A DNA stretch of 64,000 bases from Anniella stebbinsi (GCA_029215795.1 JARDYH010000007.1:17519763-17583762), one strand, 5' to 3'. Counted from the first letter of the stretch, positions 35,601 through 50,600 are shown. Notes: generated by a model not told the origin, from the sequence alone. A program made the numbers and translations.

Positions 35601-38600
35601 CATTGCTCCAATGTACATGTGTGCATATGTGACTGGTGTTCGCCCTTATTGGGTAGTGCCATGATATCACTGTTGATAGATAGTATACCTTTCAACATAC
35701 CCCAACACGCACGCGCGCGCACACACACACACACAAATATCTGCAGCTGTTTTGAATATTTTATAGCTGTTGTGTAATAAATTATACTAAGGCTGCAATC
35801 TTACGTACACTTGGGAGTAAGCACCATTCAACTCCATGTGACTTCGGAGTACGTATGTTGTATGGATTGCACTGCACATGGTATGTGCATATCTGTTACT
35901 ACTGTGAAGTTCTTTTTAAAAAATAATAGTGAGACTATATACATTCCCACACAACAGTGATTGCCATTTTTAAATCATTTTTATTTCTGATTGATGTGTA
36001 CTGTCCTTCTTTGGAACATAATATTGATTATTGCAGAATTGGCAGTTCAGCTGATGAAAAATCAGCATTATCATGACTGTATAGCTTCATTCACGATGGT
36101 GAAGTGGTTCAAGCCAGAAGCATAAAAGTGCAATGCTTCCAAATCATGAATAACAAAACTATGGGATATTTTTGTTTGCTCACTTAGGATGTAATGGTAG
36201 CTATTCCCACTTTGAAACAAGGCGTAACAGTTTCTGTGCAGGCAGATAGGTGGACAGACAGGTATGTGTTCACTTTTTATTGTCTTTTGTTCTGATTTCC
36301 TTACACAGGCAAGAGATTGAACCAATCTCATTATGCTAAACTCAAAAACTGAAATGGTTGTTTGGCTTAATGTACCAAAAGTAATCTGCTTTAATTTAAC
36401 TTGGCTAATTTGTTCCCTTTCTCTCAGAAACATATGTAGGTATATGATCTGTTTAAATATTTGTGAAGTCAGTGATGTTCTTATTCAAGTTTGTCACCAC
36501 CAGGGCAGGGATATTCCAATCCCTTCCCCACAATTGCATTACCAGCTGCTTTTCAAGAGACTCAAGGGATGCAGTATTAACGAGCCTGGCAAAAATCTGT
36601 TCTGCCTGCAGCCATTTAGATCGCAGCCACTGTTTTTATGAACATGGCTAAGATTTTCTCATATAATTGCTTTTCATTCTACTACCTTATGTAAGAAAGC
36701 TACTAAAATACAGGGAACGAAGGAAAATCTTTATACGAAAATCATTGGCATGAAGTAAATCTGCGCTGGCTATTGGGCGGTAAACAAATTAAATTAATGA
36801 AATGAAATATTGAGCTTTGGTAGTGTTGAGCCTCTCTGAGCTTCTGTGCAGCAACATTCCCCATCCTTCTCCCAAATTTGGAGATGGCTAGAGACTCTCT
36901 GTGATCTTGCAGTGAGACTGAGACTCGAAAGCAAGACGATGCCTCTATTACAGATTATTATCTATGCAGTTGACTTCTCAGTGAGGCAGTTATAACCTTT
37001 CTATTAGCAGAAATTCAGGTTTATTTGAATGTGTATTTCTAGCAAGGTGGAACACTTCTTAGTTACATTGTCAAAGCAATTTTCAGAGAGAATGCCATAT
37101 GTTGGGATCTTAATATAAGGAGCTCAGCTTGCAGTAAATGGGCGGTGTGAAGCTAACCAGGTATCCGATTAGTGTTTTTTAATTGCTAAATAAATATTCC
37201 ATCACAATATCTATATTCTCAATTCAAAATAAACATTCTTATTGGAGACCAGTGTGGTATAATACTTAAGGGTACTGGACCTGGATTGATGAGCCCAGGT
37301 TCTAATCCCTGTTCAGCCGTAAAACTCACTGACTGGTCCAAGGTCACAATTTTTCAACCTAACCCACTTCACATGGTTGTTGCGAGAATAAAAGGAGAGT
37401 ACCATATATTTACCCTGAGCTCTCTGGAAAAATTTCCAGTTAAAAAATTAATACATGAACTCTGAATAAATTGGCCTGTGGTAACAAACTTTGTATTTGA
37501 AGAATGAACTGTTATATTTTCAGGCTTCTGCAGTTTTTAAAACCTGATCCTTTGAAAGCTGTTGATGGACAAGATGACACTAAGGTATTCCAAAAAAAAA
37601 AAATTGACTACTTCATGTTTGTTTGCAAAAAATGTCACTTTCTTTGATTATTGATTGTTTTAATATGTAACTAGATGAATTTAAATGTTCTACAACATCT
37701 CATTTTGTCTGAATAGCTTTCTGAATTGATAAATGTTTTACCTAAGGCATCAGAAATTACAGCTCCTGTTTACAAAGTCTTGGGTGATTCCAAAATTGCC
37801 AACTGTCAACTAACTTTCCTGGGCTGCCTCTACAAGAGAGGTTTAAAGCTCTTTCAAGGCGCTTTAAAAATTTACCTCTACAAGAACGGAGCGCAAATCG
37901 GGCATAGAGGCGCGTTATCTCTCCGATTATGCGCATTATCGAATGCGCGTTAAACAGCGAGTTTTATTTTGCTCCGGCTGTTAAAGAGCATTTTGACTGT
38001 GTGAACAAGCGCTTATGCACATTAACTACTTGGAAAGCGCATTTTGGTCATCCGTTAATGCGCTTTGCCGCCTCTCGCCACCTCTCGTGCAGAGGTATTA
38101 GGCGTAAATGCGCTTCTGCGATTATGCGCATAATCGCCTAATCGGGCGCAAAAGCGAATCCTTGTAGAGGGGACCCTGGTAAAGAGGAAGACCATTCATA
38201 GTAATGAAGCAATTTGTTGTTACATTAGAATTGGATGACTGAAGGGTCTCAGAACTCTAATATTTGTATTCATGAAATTTCTTTTTAGTGGTATCTTAAA
38301 TCTGCATAAATTTGCTTTATGCCTGTTCCTTAAAGGAAAATAAAATTAAAATGTAGAAAACATTTGCCTTCAGGTAGAACATAGATTGTAAGCCTTCATA
38401 TCTTACTGTCCATTACAGTCTTCTGAGTCTTATGTTTACTTATAGGAGCTTCAACTGAATATGAATGCACACCTCCCCGTTGTTCTTAGTAATAACATTG
38501 AACCATGCTCAACTCTTGAAATGGCACCATTGTTTCCAGCTCTGAAAAAGGTAGTATTCAATAGAGCATGTATAAAAAGAATGCTCATACCTCTGATTGA

Positions 38601-41600
38601 CAGCCTGCCACAATCCTCAGGTGCAGTAGCCCAAACAGGAATATATGATTTATTAAAATCCTGTTTGTTTCAATGCGAGTATTGTTTTAAACCAATGAAA
38701 ATATTTATGGGCCACTATTTTATTAAGATAATACTCAAAGCAGCTTACAGTCTAAACAAAACAGGCCTCAGCAATAGCAATAAATAGTTAAGATCTTAAA
38801 CTTCAAAGTAAGGATGTCCACCAACTTGGTAGAAATTTGTAGTTAATTCTATATCACTCATAAGCAATGTCTGTTTGCACTCTGTCCTAATCATAGCTGG
38901 TGCTGCTTTTCACCTCTTAGCATCATTGTATTGATTTCATAAATGCAAAATGTTGAAGAACCCACATTGTCTGAACGACACATTGTCCAAAAATATCCAG
39001 CTTGTTTTCAGTGAACCTGTATATTAATAGAGCAGACCTCTGTACATGGATGGTGATTTCCTTGGAGTTTCTGCAGCAACCACTCACATTGCTGAAGAAT
39101 CAACCTTAAGCAAATGCTTAAATATTTAATCCAATCATTTATGTTTCTTTTCTGGTAGGAGCTTCTAAGGAATCACTTTCTAGGTCCTAACCATATACAG
39201 TCTTATTCCTGGCCAGCGATAGCTCGCGGATGTGATTCAGTTATCATCTGTCCTGAAAACAACCCACTTTTGTATCTTCCACCAATTATTACATTTTTGC
39301 AATCAAGACGTTGCTACATATCTTTGCCAGCGAGAAATGGTGTAAGTAAAATATTCAGTTTATGCTCAAACAGGTCCTTAATTTCGACAAGGTCATGAGA
39401 AAATATAAGGTGTGTTTAAACAGTGAATGTATGGTTCTTCTTCGTGGTCTCTGTGCATCACACATATGGGCTCGCGCCGACGCCGAGCCTGCTTCCGGGA
39501 AACTTAGCTAGCTTAGACTTTTGGCGGGAACCCCTCCCCCCACCATCCTACCGCGCATGCTCAGGGCTCCCGCCTCTCCTTCTCCTCAGTTCTTCTTCGA
39601 CCGCTTCGCAAGTAGCCTCGCGGGAGACTTCTCTGGTACGTTGTACCTAATTTTGAGAGAAAGAAGAGAGAGTTAGTTAGCTTAGGCTGTTCTTAGTGAT
39701 TAGTTGTTAGTTAGTTAACTTAGTATAAACGTTAGTGTTTGTTAAAAAAAAAAAAAAAAAAAAAAATTTTAGATAATAATTAGACATAAGTTTAGGAAAG
39801 TTTAAAGCGGTTTGCCATCTTATGGCACAAACCGCATTATTCCGGCGCTGCTCGCGGTGCAGGGCAAAAATCGCCCTCTCCGACGGGCATTCGCTCTGTC
39901 TTGTTTGCCTCGGTGAGGCACACGTCGTTGATTCGTGCAGCCATTGCATGCGGTTTTCCAAGCAGACTCGAAGAAATAGGGCAGACCGCCTCCGTAGTCT
40001 GTTGTGGTCTCAGGCTTTGTCGGCCGTTGATCAACCGCGCCCTTCCATGTCGAAGAAAGGGACTTCTGGGGAGAGTCGAGTCCTCTCAAGCCCAGCACCT
40101 CCGGGTTCCCCCCAATTGCGGGCGGCAGCACCGGCATCGATAACGGGGTTTTCAGCTGCCTCTTCCCCGCCCCCGACAAAAAAGGCAAAGAAATCGAAGC
40201 AAAAGAAGGCTTCGACATCGACGAAATCGGCTACACAGCCTCCGCCGTCGAAAAAATCAAGATCGGCTTCGATGCCGTCATCGACATCGGTGAAGGTGGT
40301 CGCTATGGTGCACAAGTCCTTATCGGTACCGATACATCCCTCGGCGCCGACGCATCGTTCGGCATCGATTGCTTCAGCATCGCAGGCGTCACAGCGCCAG
40401 GATGTTTCTCCGACCCCTTCGGTATCGAGACGACGAGCTCCTTCGGTGTCTTCTCTCCTTCGTACGCCTTCCACTCCGAGGGTGCATCCGCAACAGCCTC
40501 TATCACCTCGCTCGCTACCATCTCCGGGACCGATGCCAATCCTTATTCCGTCTGATACCGAACGCACGGTACCGACGCGACAATCGACGCCGAGTCGTCA
40601 ACAAGAACGTCGACGTCGACAACGAAGCCGTTCCTCGCAGTCGAGTTCTCGGTCGAGGTCGTGTTCACAGGACTGGGAGGGCTATTCAGAACAGGCACAT
40701 CGGTCCGAGCGTGCTCGTTACCGATTCGACCCTTACACAGGGCGTCGAATCCAAGAAGGGCAAGTACCACCACCGGTTCCCCCTCGTAGGACCACCTCGT
40801 TGACCCACACTTCCACTCGGCGTCGAGGATCTTCGGCATCGACGGCTGCTCGTCCTCTACACCGGACGCCATCCAGATCGCCACGGCATCGAGAACCCTC
40901 ACAGTCATTTGATGACTACCGGTCAGACACATCCTCAGCTCCGTCACCCCGTCCATCTGAGCCGTCGCCATTGGATACTGTGGGGTGCGAAGATCGTGCA
41001 TCACCAACGATGGAGATGGGCAGCTTCACTGAGCAAATGCAGAGACTAGCTCAGTCGTTGAATATAGAGTGCCAGCAGGCGGTTGACGAGTCCGATGACG
41101 GCATTTATGACGTCATGCATGCTGAGCCTTCACCGCAGTTGACCTTACCGATGGTTAAGGCTCTATTGAAGACCCTCAAACAGTCTTGGGAGCATCCAGC
41201 CACAGTGGGTCCCACTTCCAAGCGTCTGGATGCAATCTATAAAGTAAGGGAAGCGCAGGCGCCTTTTCTTTTTCAGCACCCAAAGCCGAACTCGGTGGTG
41301 GTAGAGGCTGCGCAGGGCAGGTCTGGGAAACTGCATTCTGCGCCAACAGATAAGGAGGGTCGGAAACTGGACTCCTATGGACGTCGCATTTATGCTTCGG
41401 CATCGTTGGGCGTTAAGGTGACCAACTATATGGCGCTAATGGCGCGTTATCAACTTTTCCTTTGGGAAAAGATTTCCTCACTCACCGATTACCTTCCCGA
41501 CGATCAAAGAGAACTCGCTAGGGTCTTCCAGGCGGAGGCAATCCGATTGTCGAAACAGGAGTTGACAACGGCACGTCATCTCACTGACTGTGTGTCTAAG

Positions 41601-44600
41601 TCCATGGTGGGTGCAGTCGCTTTGCGTCGCCATGCGTGGTTACGATCAGCGTCTTTACCACAAGAGACTAAAAACAGGATCGAGGACCTTCCCTTTGATG
41701 GGGAGGGCCTGTTCAATGTGGACACGGACACAACATTGGATGCGTTGCATAAAGCCCGTATGACAGCGAAGAAAATGGGAGTTCAGCAACCTCCGCAGTC
41801 TTACCGAGCTAGAAAATGGTATAGGCCTGTCCCATACCAATCACGGGCACAACAGGATAAAGCGCAGCGCTACCAACCTGCCTCCACACAGGCTTATCAG
41901 CCAAGAAAGTCGAATCCGCGTTTCCAACAACGAAGCAAAACACAACAGGGCAAGCGTCGTCTTTGACTTGGCGTTGCCTCTCACATGTCACAACATCAAC
42001 AAATTACAGCCCTTTCTGCAAACCTGGGCGTCAATAACATCAGACGCGTGGGTATTGGACATCATAGCAGAGGGCTACAAAATAGAGTTCGAAGTACCCC
42101 CTCCACTGGGCACCATAAGAATTACGGCGCCCTCGCTGGCTCTAACGCAAGAAACTTCCACCCTTCTTCAAAAGGCGGCTATCACAAGGGTTCGGCGGAG
42201 TCACCTACATGCGGGCTTCTACTCCCGTTATTTTACGGTGCCAAAGAGGGACGGGGGACTTCGTCCTATTATGGATCTCAGGGAGCTCAACAAATTCATA
42301 CTGCCCAAGAAGTTTCGCATGGTTACCGTGGCATCGGTTCTGCCTATGTTAAAGAAGGGAGACTGGTTCACCCTGATAGACTTAAAAGACGCCTACTTTC
42401 ACATTGCCATTCATCCTGCCCATCGACGCTATCTGCGGTTTGTCATTGGGCACCAGGCGTACCAGTTTTCCGTCCTTCCCTTCGGGCTAAAGTCTGCGCC
42501 AAGAGTATTCACCAAGTGCATGTCGGCAGTTTGCGCGCATCTACGTTCGCACAACATCGACTTATATCCTTACCTGGACGATTGGTTGATCGTTTCAGGG
42601 TCCAGAAGCCAGGCGCTTGCCGACGTCCACGAGGTAATTTCTCTTCTGTCGTCGCTTGGGCTGCAGATAAATTACAAAAAATCCGTCACTCAGCCATCAC
42701 AAAGGCTACAGTTTATAGGAGTTACCCTCGACTCTACCGTGGGAAGGGCGTTCTTGCCCGCAGACAGGATACCCGCCCTGCAGAAGCGAGCGTTGCATTT
42801 GCGCACCCACCCTCGAGCTTCAGCATTCGCGATTCTCAGGTTACTAGGCTTAATGGCGGCAGCCGTGTTCGTCGTCCGTTGGGCGCGACTTCGAATGCGC
42901 CCTCTCCAGCAGTTCCTGCTCAGCAGTTACTCAACTCTGCAAAACCCACACCAACTGATACTTACCGTCCCATTGCTGGTCAGGGAATCCCTCCGGTGGT
43001 GGTCGGTCTCGAGCAACCTTTCCCAGGGAATGCCGTTTGTTCCGCGGGGGCCATCTCGCATAGTGACAACAGACGCATCTCTAGATGGCTGGGGCGCTCA
43101 CCACGACGATCTGCTAACGCAAGGAAGGTGGTCACCTTCAGAGACTCGCCTTCACATCAATATGTTAGAGCTTCTGGCGGTAAAGAAAGCATTATGCGCA
43201 TTCCTGCCTCGCCTACAAGGGCATCATGTCCGCGTTCTAACAGACAATACCACCGTGGTGTGGTATTTGAACAAGGAGGGAGGCACCCGGTCGCGCCGCT
43301 TACTACGGCTTGTGTTGGACATTCTAGAATGGGCCATCTCCCACGATATACTTCTATCGGCATTGCACATTGCAGGAAAGGAGAACACCAAGGCCGATGT
43401 TCTCAGTCAATCTTTCACGGACACGCACGAGTGGGAACTCGCCACTCGCATAATAGATCAACTCTTCGCTCGTTGGGGCACGCCCGACATCGACCTTTTC
43501 GCGACGGCTGCCAATGCAGTTTGCCCAGCTTATTGCTCCAGAGCAGGCATAGGACGCACATCGCTGGGAGATGCTTTTCAATGGGACTGGTCGAGGGGTC
43601 GTCTCTACCTCTTCCCACCATTTCCACTACTGGCCAAAACAGTGACTGCACTCAGACGCAACAATTCGGACGCTATACTAATAGCCCCGTCGTGGCCAAG
43701 GCAACCTTGGTTCACGTCGCTACTCAGACTGGCGAAACCAGAGATTTGGAACCTACCTTGCCTCCACGACCTTCTGTCTCAACAGAATGACAGGGTTCTT
43801 CATCCAGATGTCCAATCATTACACCTGACGGCCTGGAGAATCCGTCGTCGTGGAGAGCTCTCGACCTTCCAGAGCGACTGAAGTCTATTTTGGAGGCGTC
43901 GCGTAGGCCATCAACTAGGATGTCCTATAAAAGAAAATGGACACGTTTTCAACAATATGCGACTCTTAACGGTTTTGATTCTCACACAGCTGACATGCCT
44001 AAAATTATTTCATTTCTATATTCTCTGCATGCCCAAGGCCTGAAACCAGCGTCCATCAAAGTATATTTGGCAGCAATTACAGCGAATCACGATTTGATAA
44101 ATGGGTTTTCTGTTTTTACCCATCCAATGGCAAGAGCCTTCCTAAAGGGTTTACGAAACTTGTTTCCTTCAGTTCGCCCTGTGATACCGCAATGGAGTCT
44201 TTCTGTCGTGCTCACAGCCCTTACTGCCAAGCCTTTTGAACCATTGGCAACAATTGATATTCGCTTATTGACTCTTAAGACTATATTCTTAGTTGCCATC
44301 ACGTCTGCTAGACGTGTTTCGGAGTTAGCAGCGCTGCTCATAGATCCTCCTTACTTACAGTTTTTTAAAGAAAAAGTTGTATTACGTTTGGACCCCATGT
44401 TCATCCCTAAAGTTTCCTCCTCATTTCATGTGAGTCAAGACATTGTTTTACCCACGTTCTTCAACTCGTCGTCGGATCCATTGTCTTCGAAATTACACGC
44501 ATTAGACGTTAGAAGAGCTTTGGCTTTCTATAAGTCAAGAACTGAGTCCTTTTGACAGTCTCGGAAGTTGTTCATCTGTTATGGAGGCGTGACAAAGGGG

Positions 44601-47600
44601 TTGGCCGTATCTCCACAGCGCATCTCCAAATGGGTTGTGGAGACCATTGTCCTGGCTTACAGGATTGTTAATAAAGACCCTCCTTTTCACACGACGGCGC
44701 ATTCTACCAGAGCGCAGGCTGCCTCGTCAGCGCTGCTCCATGGCGCTACGCTCACTGACCTTTGCAAAGCAGCCACTTGGTCAAATGCTTCTACTTTTGT
44801 GAAGCATTATCGCCTCGATGTCAGAGCCAGACAGGACTCCTCGTTTGGTAGAGCGGTCCTTTCCTCGATTTGCCAGTGACCAACCAGCATGCCAACCCGC
44901 CTCCGGTAAGTCTCTGCTTGTTATTCGCCCATATGTGTGATGCACAGAGACCACGAAGAAGAAATGCAGGTTGCTTACCTGTAACTGTAGTTCTTCGAGT
45001 GGTCATCTGTGCATTCACACAACCCACCCACCGTCCCCTCTTGGCATCGCTGTTTGTGAATGTCAATTGGTTCGCCATGCTCATTGTTTAATAACATAGT
45101 TATGCCTTAGTTAGGAGGCCAAGCGGTCTCAGAGAACTGAGGAGAAGGAGAGGCGGGAGCCCTGAGCATGCGCGGTAGGATGGTGGGGGGAGGGGTTCCC
45201 GCCAAAAGTCTAAGCTAGCTAAGTTTCCCGGAAGCAGGCTCGGCGTCGGCGCGAGCCCATATGTGTGAATGCACAGATGACCACTCGAAGAACTACAGTT
45301 ACAGGTAAGCAACCTGCATTTCCCTTTCTGTATTTTTGTTTTTTGGATCTGGGTTCTGTGTTTAAATATGCCTCACTCCTGGATGAAAGGGCCATGGAGT
45401 GTGGCATTGATCAGAAAATTCTCAAGCATAGCACTAGTAGTGGATGCAAACACATGAGGCGGTAGAGATCTTCGCTTCCAGCCAAGTAGCCCATTTGTAA
45501 CCATCATCATGCAGCTGCTTACAACTGTGGGAAATGAAAAGGTAACGGCAATGCTATTGCTTCTTACCCAAAGGGATAGCGCAACGATGGCCTGCCAAGG
45601 TCATTGCAGATACTTAACAGTAAACATTTGAATGACCCCAGTTTATAGAAATAGCTGCAACAATAGAACACGAGATTAAGGTTTTTTTAAATAAAGTGAA
45701 GAGAAGAGCACAAATCTGTCCATAGAAATATACCTCTAATTTTGTGGAGCTAGGCAAAGACTAATCTTCAGACTTTTGGGAGTAGGTCACTGCTTGTGTA
45801 ATTTCTTCTCCTCCCCATTACAGCCCTCTGCATTTCCCAGAATCTGCTCGAGACTGTCCCCCAACTCTCTGGAGCAGATGGGGGTGGGAATGCAGGGGTG
45901 GAGCAGAATCATTCTGTTGATACAACCTGAAATATATACAAGCAAGCAATCTGGAAGTGGGGATGGTAAGCAAGGAGCAGAAAGAGTAGCCACGTAATAG
46001 AAATTTCATAGAAATGAGTCTACTCAAAGTCTAAACCATGTTACGATTTCTTTTTTCTCTGCATGAGCTTTAAAGTTTTTGAAGAGTTTGTAACGATCTG
46101 AACAATGGGTTCTTCTTCGTGGTCTCTGTGCATCACACATATGAGCTCGCGCCGACGCCGAGCCTGCTTCCGGGAAACTTAGCTAGCTTAGACTTTTGGC
46201 GGGAACCCCTCCCCCCCACCATCCTACTGCGCATGCTCAGGGCTCCCGCCTCTCCTTTACCTCAGTTCTTCTTCGACCGCTTCGCTAGTAGCCTCGCGGG
46301 AGACTTCTCTGGTACGTTGTACCTAATTTTGAGAGAAAGAAGAGAGAGTTAGTTAGCTTAGGCTGTTCTTAGTGATTAGTTGTTAGTTAGTTAACTTAGT
46401 ATAACGTTAGTGTTATTAAAAAATATATATATATATTATAGATAATAATTAGGAATAAGTTTAGAAAAAGTTTAAGCGGTTTGCCATCTTATGGCACAGA
46501 CCGCATTATTCCGGCGTTGCTCACGGTGCAGGGCAAAAATCGCCCTCTCCGACGGGCATTCGCTCTGTCTTGTTTGCCTCGGCGAGGCACACGTCGTTGA
46601 TTCGTGCAGCCATTGTATGCGGTTTTCCAAGCAGACTCGAAGAAATAGGGCAGACCGCCTCCGTAGTCTGTTGTGGTCTCAGGCTTTGTCGGCAGTCGAT
46701 CAACCGCGCCCTTCCATGTCGAAGAAAGGGATTTCTGGGGAGAGTCAAGTCCTCTCAGGCCCAGCATCTCCGGTTTCCCCCCAATTGCGGGCGGCAGCAC
46801 CGGCATCGTTAACGGGGTTTTCAACTGCCTCTTCCCCGCCCCCGACAAAAAAGGCAAAGAAACCGAAGCAAAAGAAGGCTTCGACATCGACGAAATCGGC
46901 TACGCAGCCTCCGCCGTCGAAGAAGTCAAGATCGGCTTCGATGCCGTCATCGACATCAGTGAAGGTGGTCGCTATGGTGCACAAGTCTTCGTCGGTACCG
47001 ATACATCCCTCGGCACCGACGCATCGTTCGGCATCGATTGCTTCAACATCTCAGGCGTCACAGCGCCAGGATGTCTCTCCGACCCCTTCGGTATCGAGAC
47101 GACGAGCTCCTTCGGTGTCTTCTCTGCTTCGTACGCCTTCCACTCCGAGGGTGCAGCCGCAACAGCCTCTATCACCTCGCTCGCTACCATCTCCGGGACC
47201 GATGCCAATCCTCATTCAGTCTGATACCGAACGCACGGTACCGACGCGACAATCGACGCCGAGCCATCAACAGGACCGTCGACGTCGACAGCGAAACCGA
47301 TCCTCGCAGTCGAGGTCTCGTTCTCGGTCGAGGTCGTGTTCGCAGGACTGGGAAGGCTACTCAGAACGTGCACATCGGTCCGAGCGTGCTCGTTACCGAT
47401 TCGACCCTTACACAGGGCGTCGAATCCAAGAAGAGCAAGTACCACCGCCGGTTCCCCCTCGTAGGACTACCTCGTTGAGCCACACTTCCGCTCGGCGTCG
47501 AGGATCTTCGGCATCGACGGCTGCTCGTCCCCTACACCTGACGCCATCCAGATCACCACGGCATCGAGAACCCTCACAGTCATTTGATGACTACAGGTCA

Positions 47601-50600
47601 GACACGTCCTCAGCTCCGTCACCCCGTCCATCTGAGCCGTCGCCATTGGATACTGTGGGGTGCGAAGACCGTGCATCACCAACGATGGAGATGGGCAGCT
47701 TCACTGAGCAAATGCAGAGACTGGCTCAATCCTTGAATATAGAGTGCCAGCAAGCGGTTGACGAGTCCGATGACGGCATTTATGACGTCATGCATGCTGA
47801 GCCTTCACCGCAGTTGACCTTACCGATGGTTAAAGCTCTATTGAAGACCCTCAAACAGTCTTGGGAGCATCCAGCCACAGTGGGTCCCACTTCCAAGCGT
47901 CTGGATGCAATCTATAAAGTAAGGGAAGCACAGGCGCCCTTTCTTTTTCAGCACCCAAAGCCTAACTCAGTGGTGGTAGAGGCTGCGCAGGGCAGGTCTG
48001 GGAAACTGCACTCTGCGCCGACAGATAAGGAGGGTCGGAAACTGGACTCCTATGGACGTCGCATTTATGCTTCGTCTTCGTTGGGCGTTAAGGTGACCAA
48101 CTATATGGCACTAATGGCGCGTTATCAACTTTTCCTTTGGGAAAAGATTTCCTCACTCACCGATTACCTCCCCGACGATCAACGAGAACTCGCTAGGGTT
48201 TTCCAGGCGGAGGCAATCCGATTGTCGAAACAGGAGTTGACAACGGCACGTCATCTCGCTGACTGTGTGTCTAAGGCCATGGTGGGTGCAGTCGCTCTGC
48301 GTCGCCACGCATGGTTGCGATCAGCGTCTTTACCACAAGAGACTAAAAACAGGATCGAGGACCTTCCCTTTGATGGGGAGGGCCTGTTCAATGTGGATAC
48401 GGACACAACATTGGATGCGTTGCACAAAGCCCGTATGACAGCGAAGAAAATGGGAGTTCAGCAACCTCAACACTCTTACCGAGCTAGAAAATGGTATAGG
48501 CCTGTCCCATACCAATCACGGGCGCAACAGGATAAAGCACAGCGCTACCAACCTGCCTCCACACAGGCTTATCAGCCAAGAAAGTCGAATCCGCGTTTTC
48601 AACAACGCAGCAAAACACAACAGGGCAAGCGTCGTCTTTGACTTGGCGTTGCCTCTCACCGGTCACAGCACCAACAAATTACAGCCCTTTCTGCAAACCT
48701 GGGCGTCAATAACATCAGACGCGTGGGTATTGGACATCATAGCAGAGGGCTACAAAATAGAGTTCGAAGTACCCCCTCCACTGGGCACCATAAGAATTAT
48801 GGCTCCCTCGCTGACTCTAACACAAGAAACTACCACCCTTCTTCAAAAGGCGGCTATCACAAGGGTTCGGCGGGGTCACCTACATGCGGGTTTCTACTCC
48901 CGTTATTTTACGGTGCCAAAGAGGGACGGGGGACTTCGTCCTATTATGGATCTCAGGGAGCTCAACAAGTTCATACTCCCCAAGAAATTTCGCATGGTTA
49001 CCGTGGCGTCGGTTCTACCTATGCTGAAGAAAGGCGACTGGTTCACACTAATAGACCTAAAAGACGCCTATTTTCACATTGCTATTCACCCTGCCCATCG
49101 GCGCTATCTACGCTTTGTCATTGGGCACCAGGCGTACCAGTTTTCCGTCCTTCCCTTCGGACTAAATTCAGCGCCAAGAGTATTCACCAAGTGCATGTCG
49201 ACAGTATGCGCACACCTACGGTCACGCAACATCGACTTATATCCTTACCTGGACGATTGGCTGATCGTCTCAAGGTCCAGAAACCAGGCAATTGCCGACG
49301 TGCACCACGTCATCGCTCTTCTGTCGTCGCTTGGGCTACAGATAAATTACAAAAAATCCATCACTCAGCCATCACAAAGACTACAGTTTATAGGAGTTAC
49401 CCTCGACTCTACTATGGGACGAGCGTTCCTCCCTGCAGACCGGATACCCGCCCTGCAGAAGCGGGCTTTACGGTTACAAGATCATCCTCAAGCATCAGCG
49501 TTTGCAATTCTCAGGTTACTGGGCTTAATGGCGGCGGCCGTGTTTGTCGTCCGTTGGGCGCGACTTCGAATGCGCCCGCTCCAGCAGTTCCTGCTTCAAC
49601 GCTACTCAACTCTGCAAAACCCGCACCAACTGATACTTACCGTTCCATGGTTGGTCAGAGAGTCCCTCCGGTGGTGGTCGGTCCCAGGCAACCTTTCCCA
49701 GGGCATGCCGTTTGTACCACGAGGGCCATCTCGTATAGTGACAACGGACGCATCTCTGGATGGATGGGGCGCTCACCACGACGATCTGTTAACGCAAGGA
49801 AGATGGTCACCTTCAGAGACTCGCCTCCACATCAATATGTTGGAACTTCTGGCAGTCAAGAAAGCATTGAGCGCATTTCTACCTCGCCTACAAGGGCATC
49901 ATGTGCGCATTCTAACAGACAATACCACAGTGGTGTGGTATCTAAACAAGGAGGGAGGCACTCGATCACGCCGCCTACAGCAGCTTGTGATGGACATTTT
50001 AGAGTGGACCATCTCCCACAATATACGCCTATCGGCTTTACACATTGCGGGGAAAGAGAACACCAAGGCGGATGTTCTCAGCAGATCTTTCACGGACGCG
50101 CACGAGTGGGAACTCAACACTTCCATACTAAATCGTCTCTTCGCTCGTTGGGGCACGCCCGACATCGATCTTTTTGCAACAGCAGCCAATGCAGTTTGCC
50201 CGGCGTATTGCTCCAGAGCGGGCATAGGGGATGCATCACTGGGGGATGCGTTTCAATGGGACTGGTCGAGAGGCCTTCTCTACCTTTTTCCGCCATTTCC
50301 ACTGGTGGCCAGAGCAGTGGCTACTCTCAGGCGCAACGATGCGGACGCTATAATGATAGCCCCGTCGTGGCCAAGGCAACCTTGGTTCACGTCGCTACTC
50401 AGACTGGCGAAAGCGGAGGTTTGGAACCTACCTTGCCTCCCCGACCTTCTGTCTCGACAAGAGGGCAAAGTTCTTCATCCCGATGTCCACTCACTACACC
50501 TGACGGCCTGGAGAATCCGTCGTCTTGGGCAGTCCTCGACCTCCCAGAGCGACTAAAATCTATTTTGGAGGCCTCGCGTAAGCCCTCAACTAGGTTGTCC

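Larger units (their letters stand above)
39435..45322 (+). mobile_element. DIRS-type YR retrotransposon, copy 1 (nearly complete)
   Basis: 5888 bp in TDRD12 intron 13. Ends are TTCTTCTTCG (left) and CCTGCATTTC (right). An inverted repeat pairs about 39463-39592 with about 45139-45267. An internal complementary region at 44928-45020 is the reverse complement of both outer ends joined. Order: gag-like ORF, RT/RNase H/methylase-like ORF, and an overlapping recombinase frame. There is no target-site duplication, as expected for tyrosine-recombinase integration. The gag and RT frames are intact; the recombinase frame has two stops (43788-43790 and 44553-44555). A poly-A run at about 39744-39766 sits in the leader. 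Confidence 0.93.

Noticed and set aside
37719..37815. Possible extra TDRD12 exon ([20 protein letters not shown]) after an AG at 37718
   Set aside because: No good GT donor follows, exons 11 and 12 already join in frame, and I recall no matching segment in the human protein.
40031..40567. Minus-strand ORFs opposite the DIRS gag region
   Set aside because: Mirror of repetitive Ser/Arg codons; no independent evidence of coding.
45323..46109. Hidden TDRD12 exon between the two DIRS copies
   Set aside because: Exons 13 and 14 join in phase and give the expected RNG-PIAL junction; no exon is needed.
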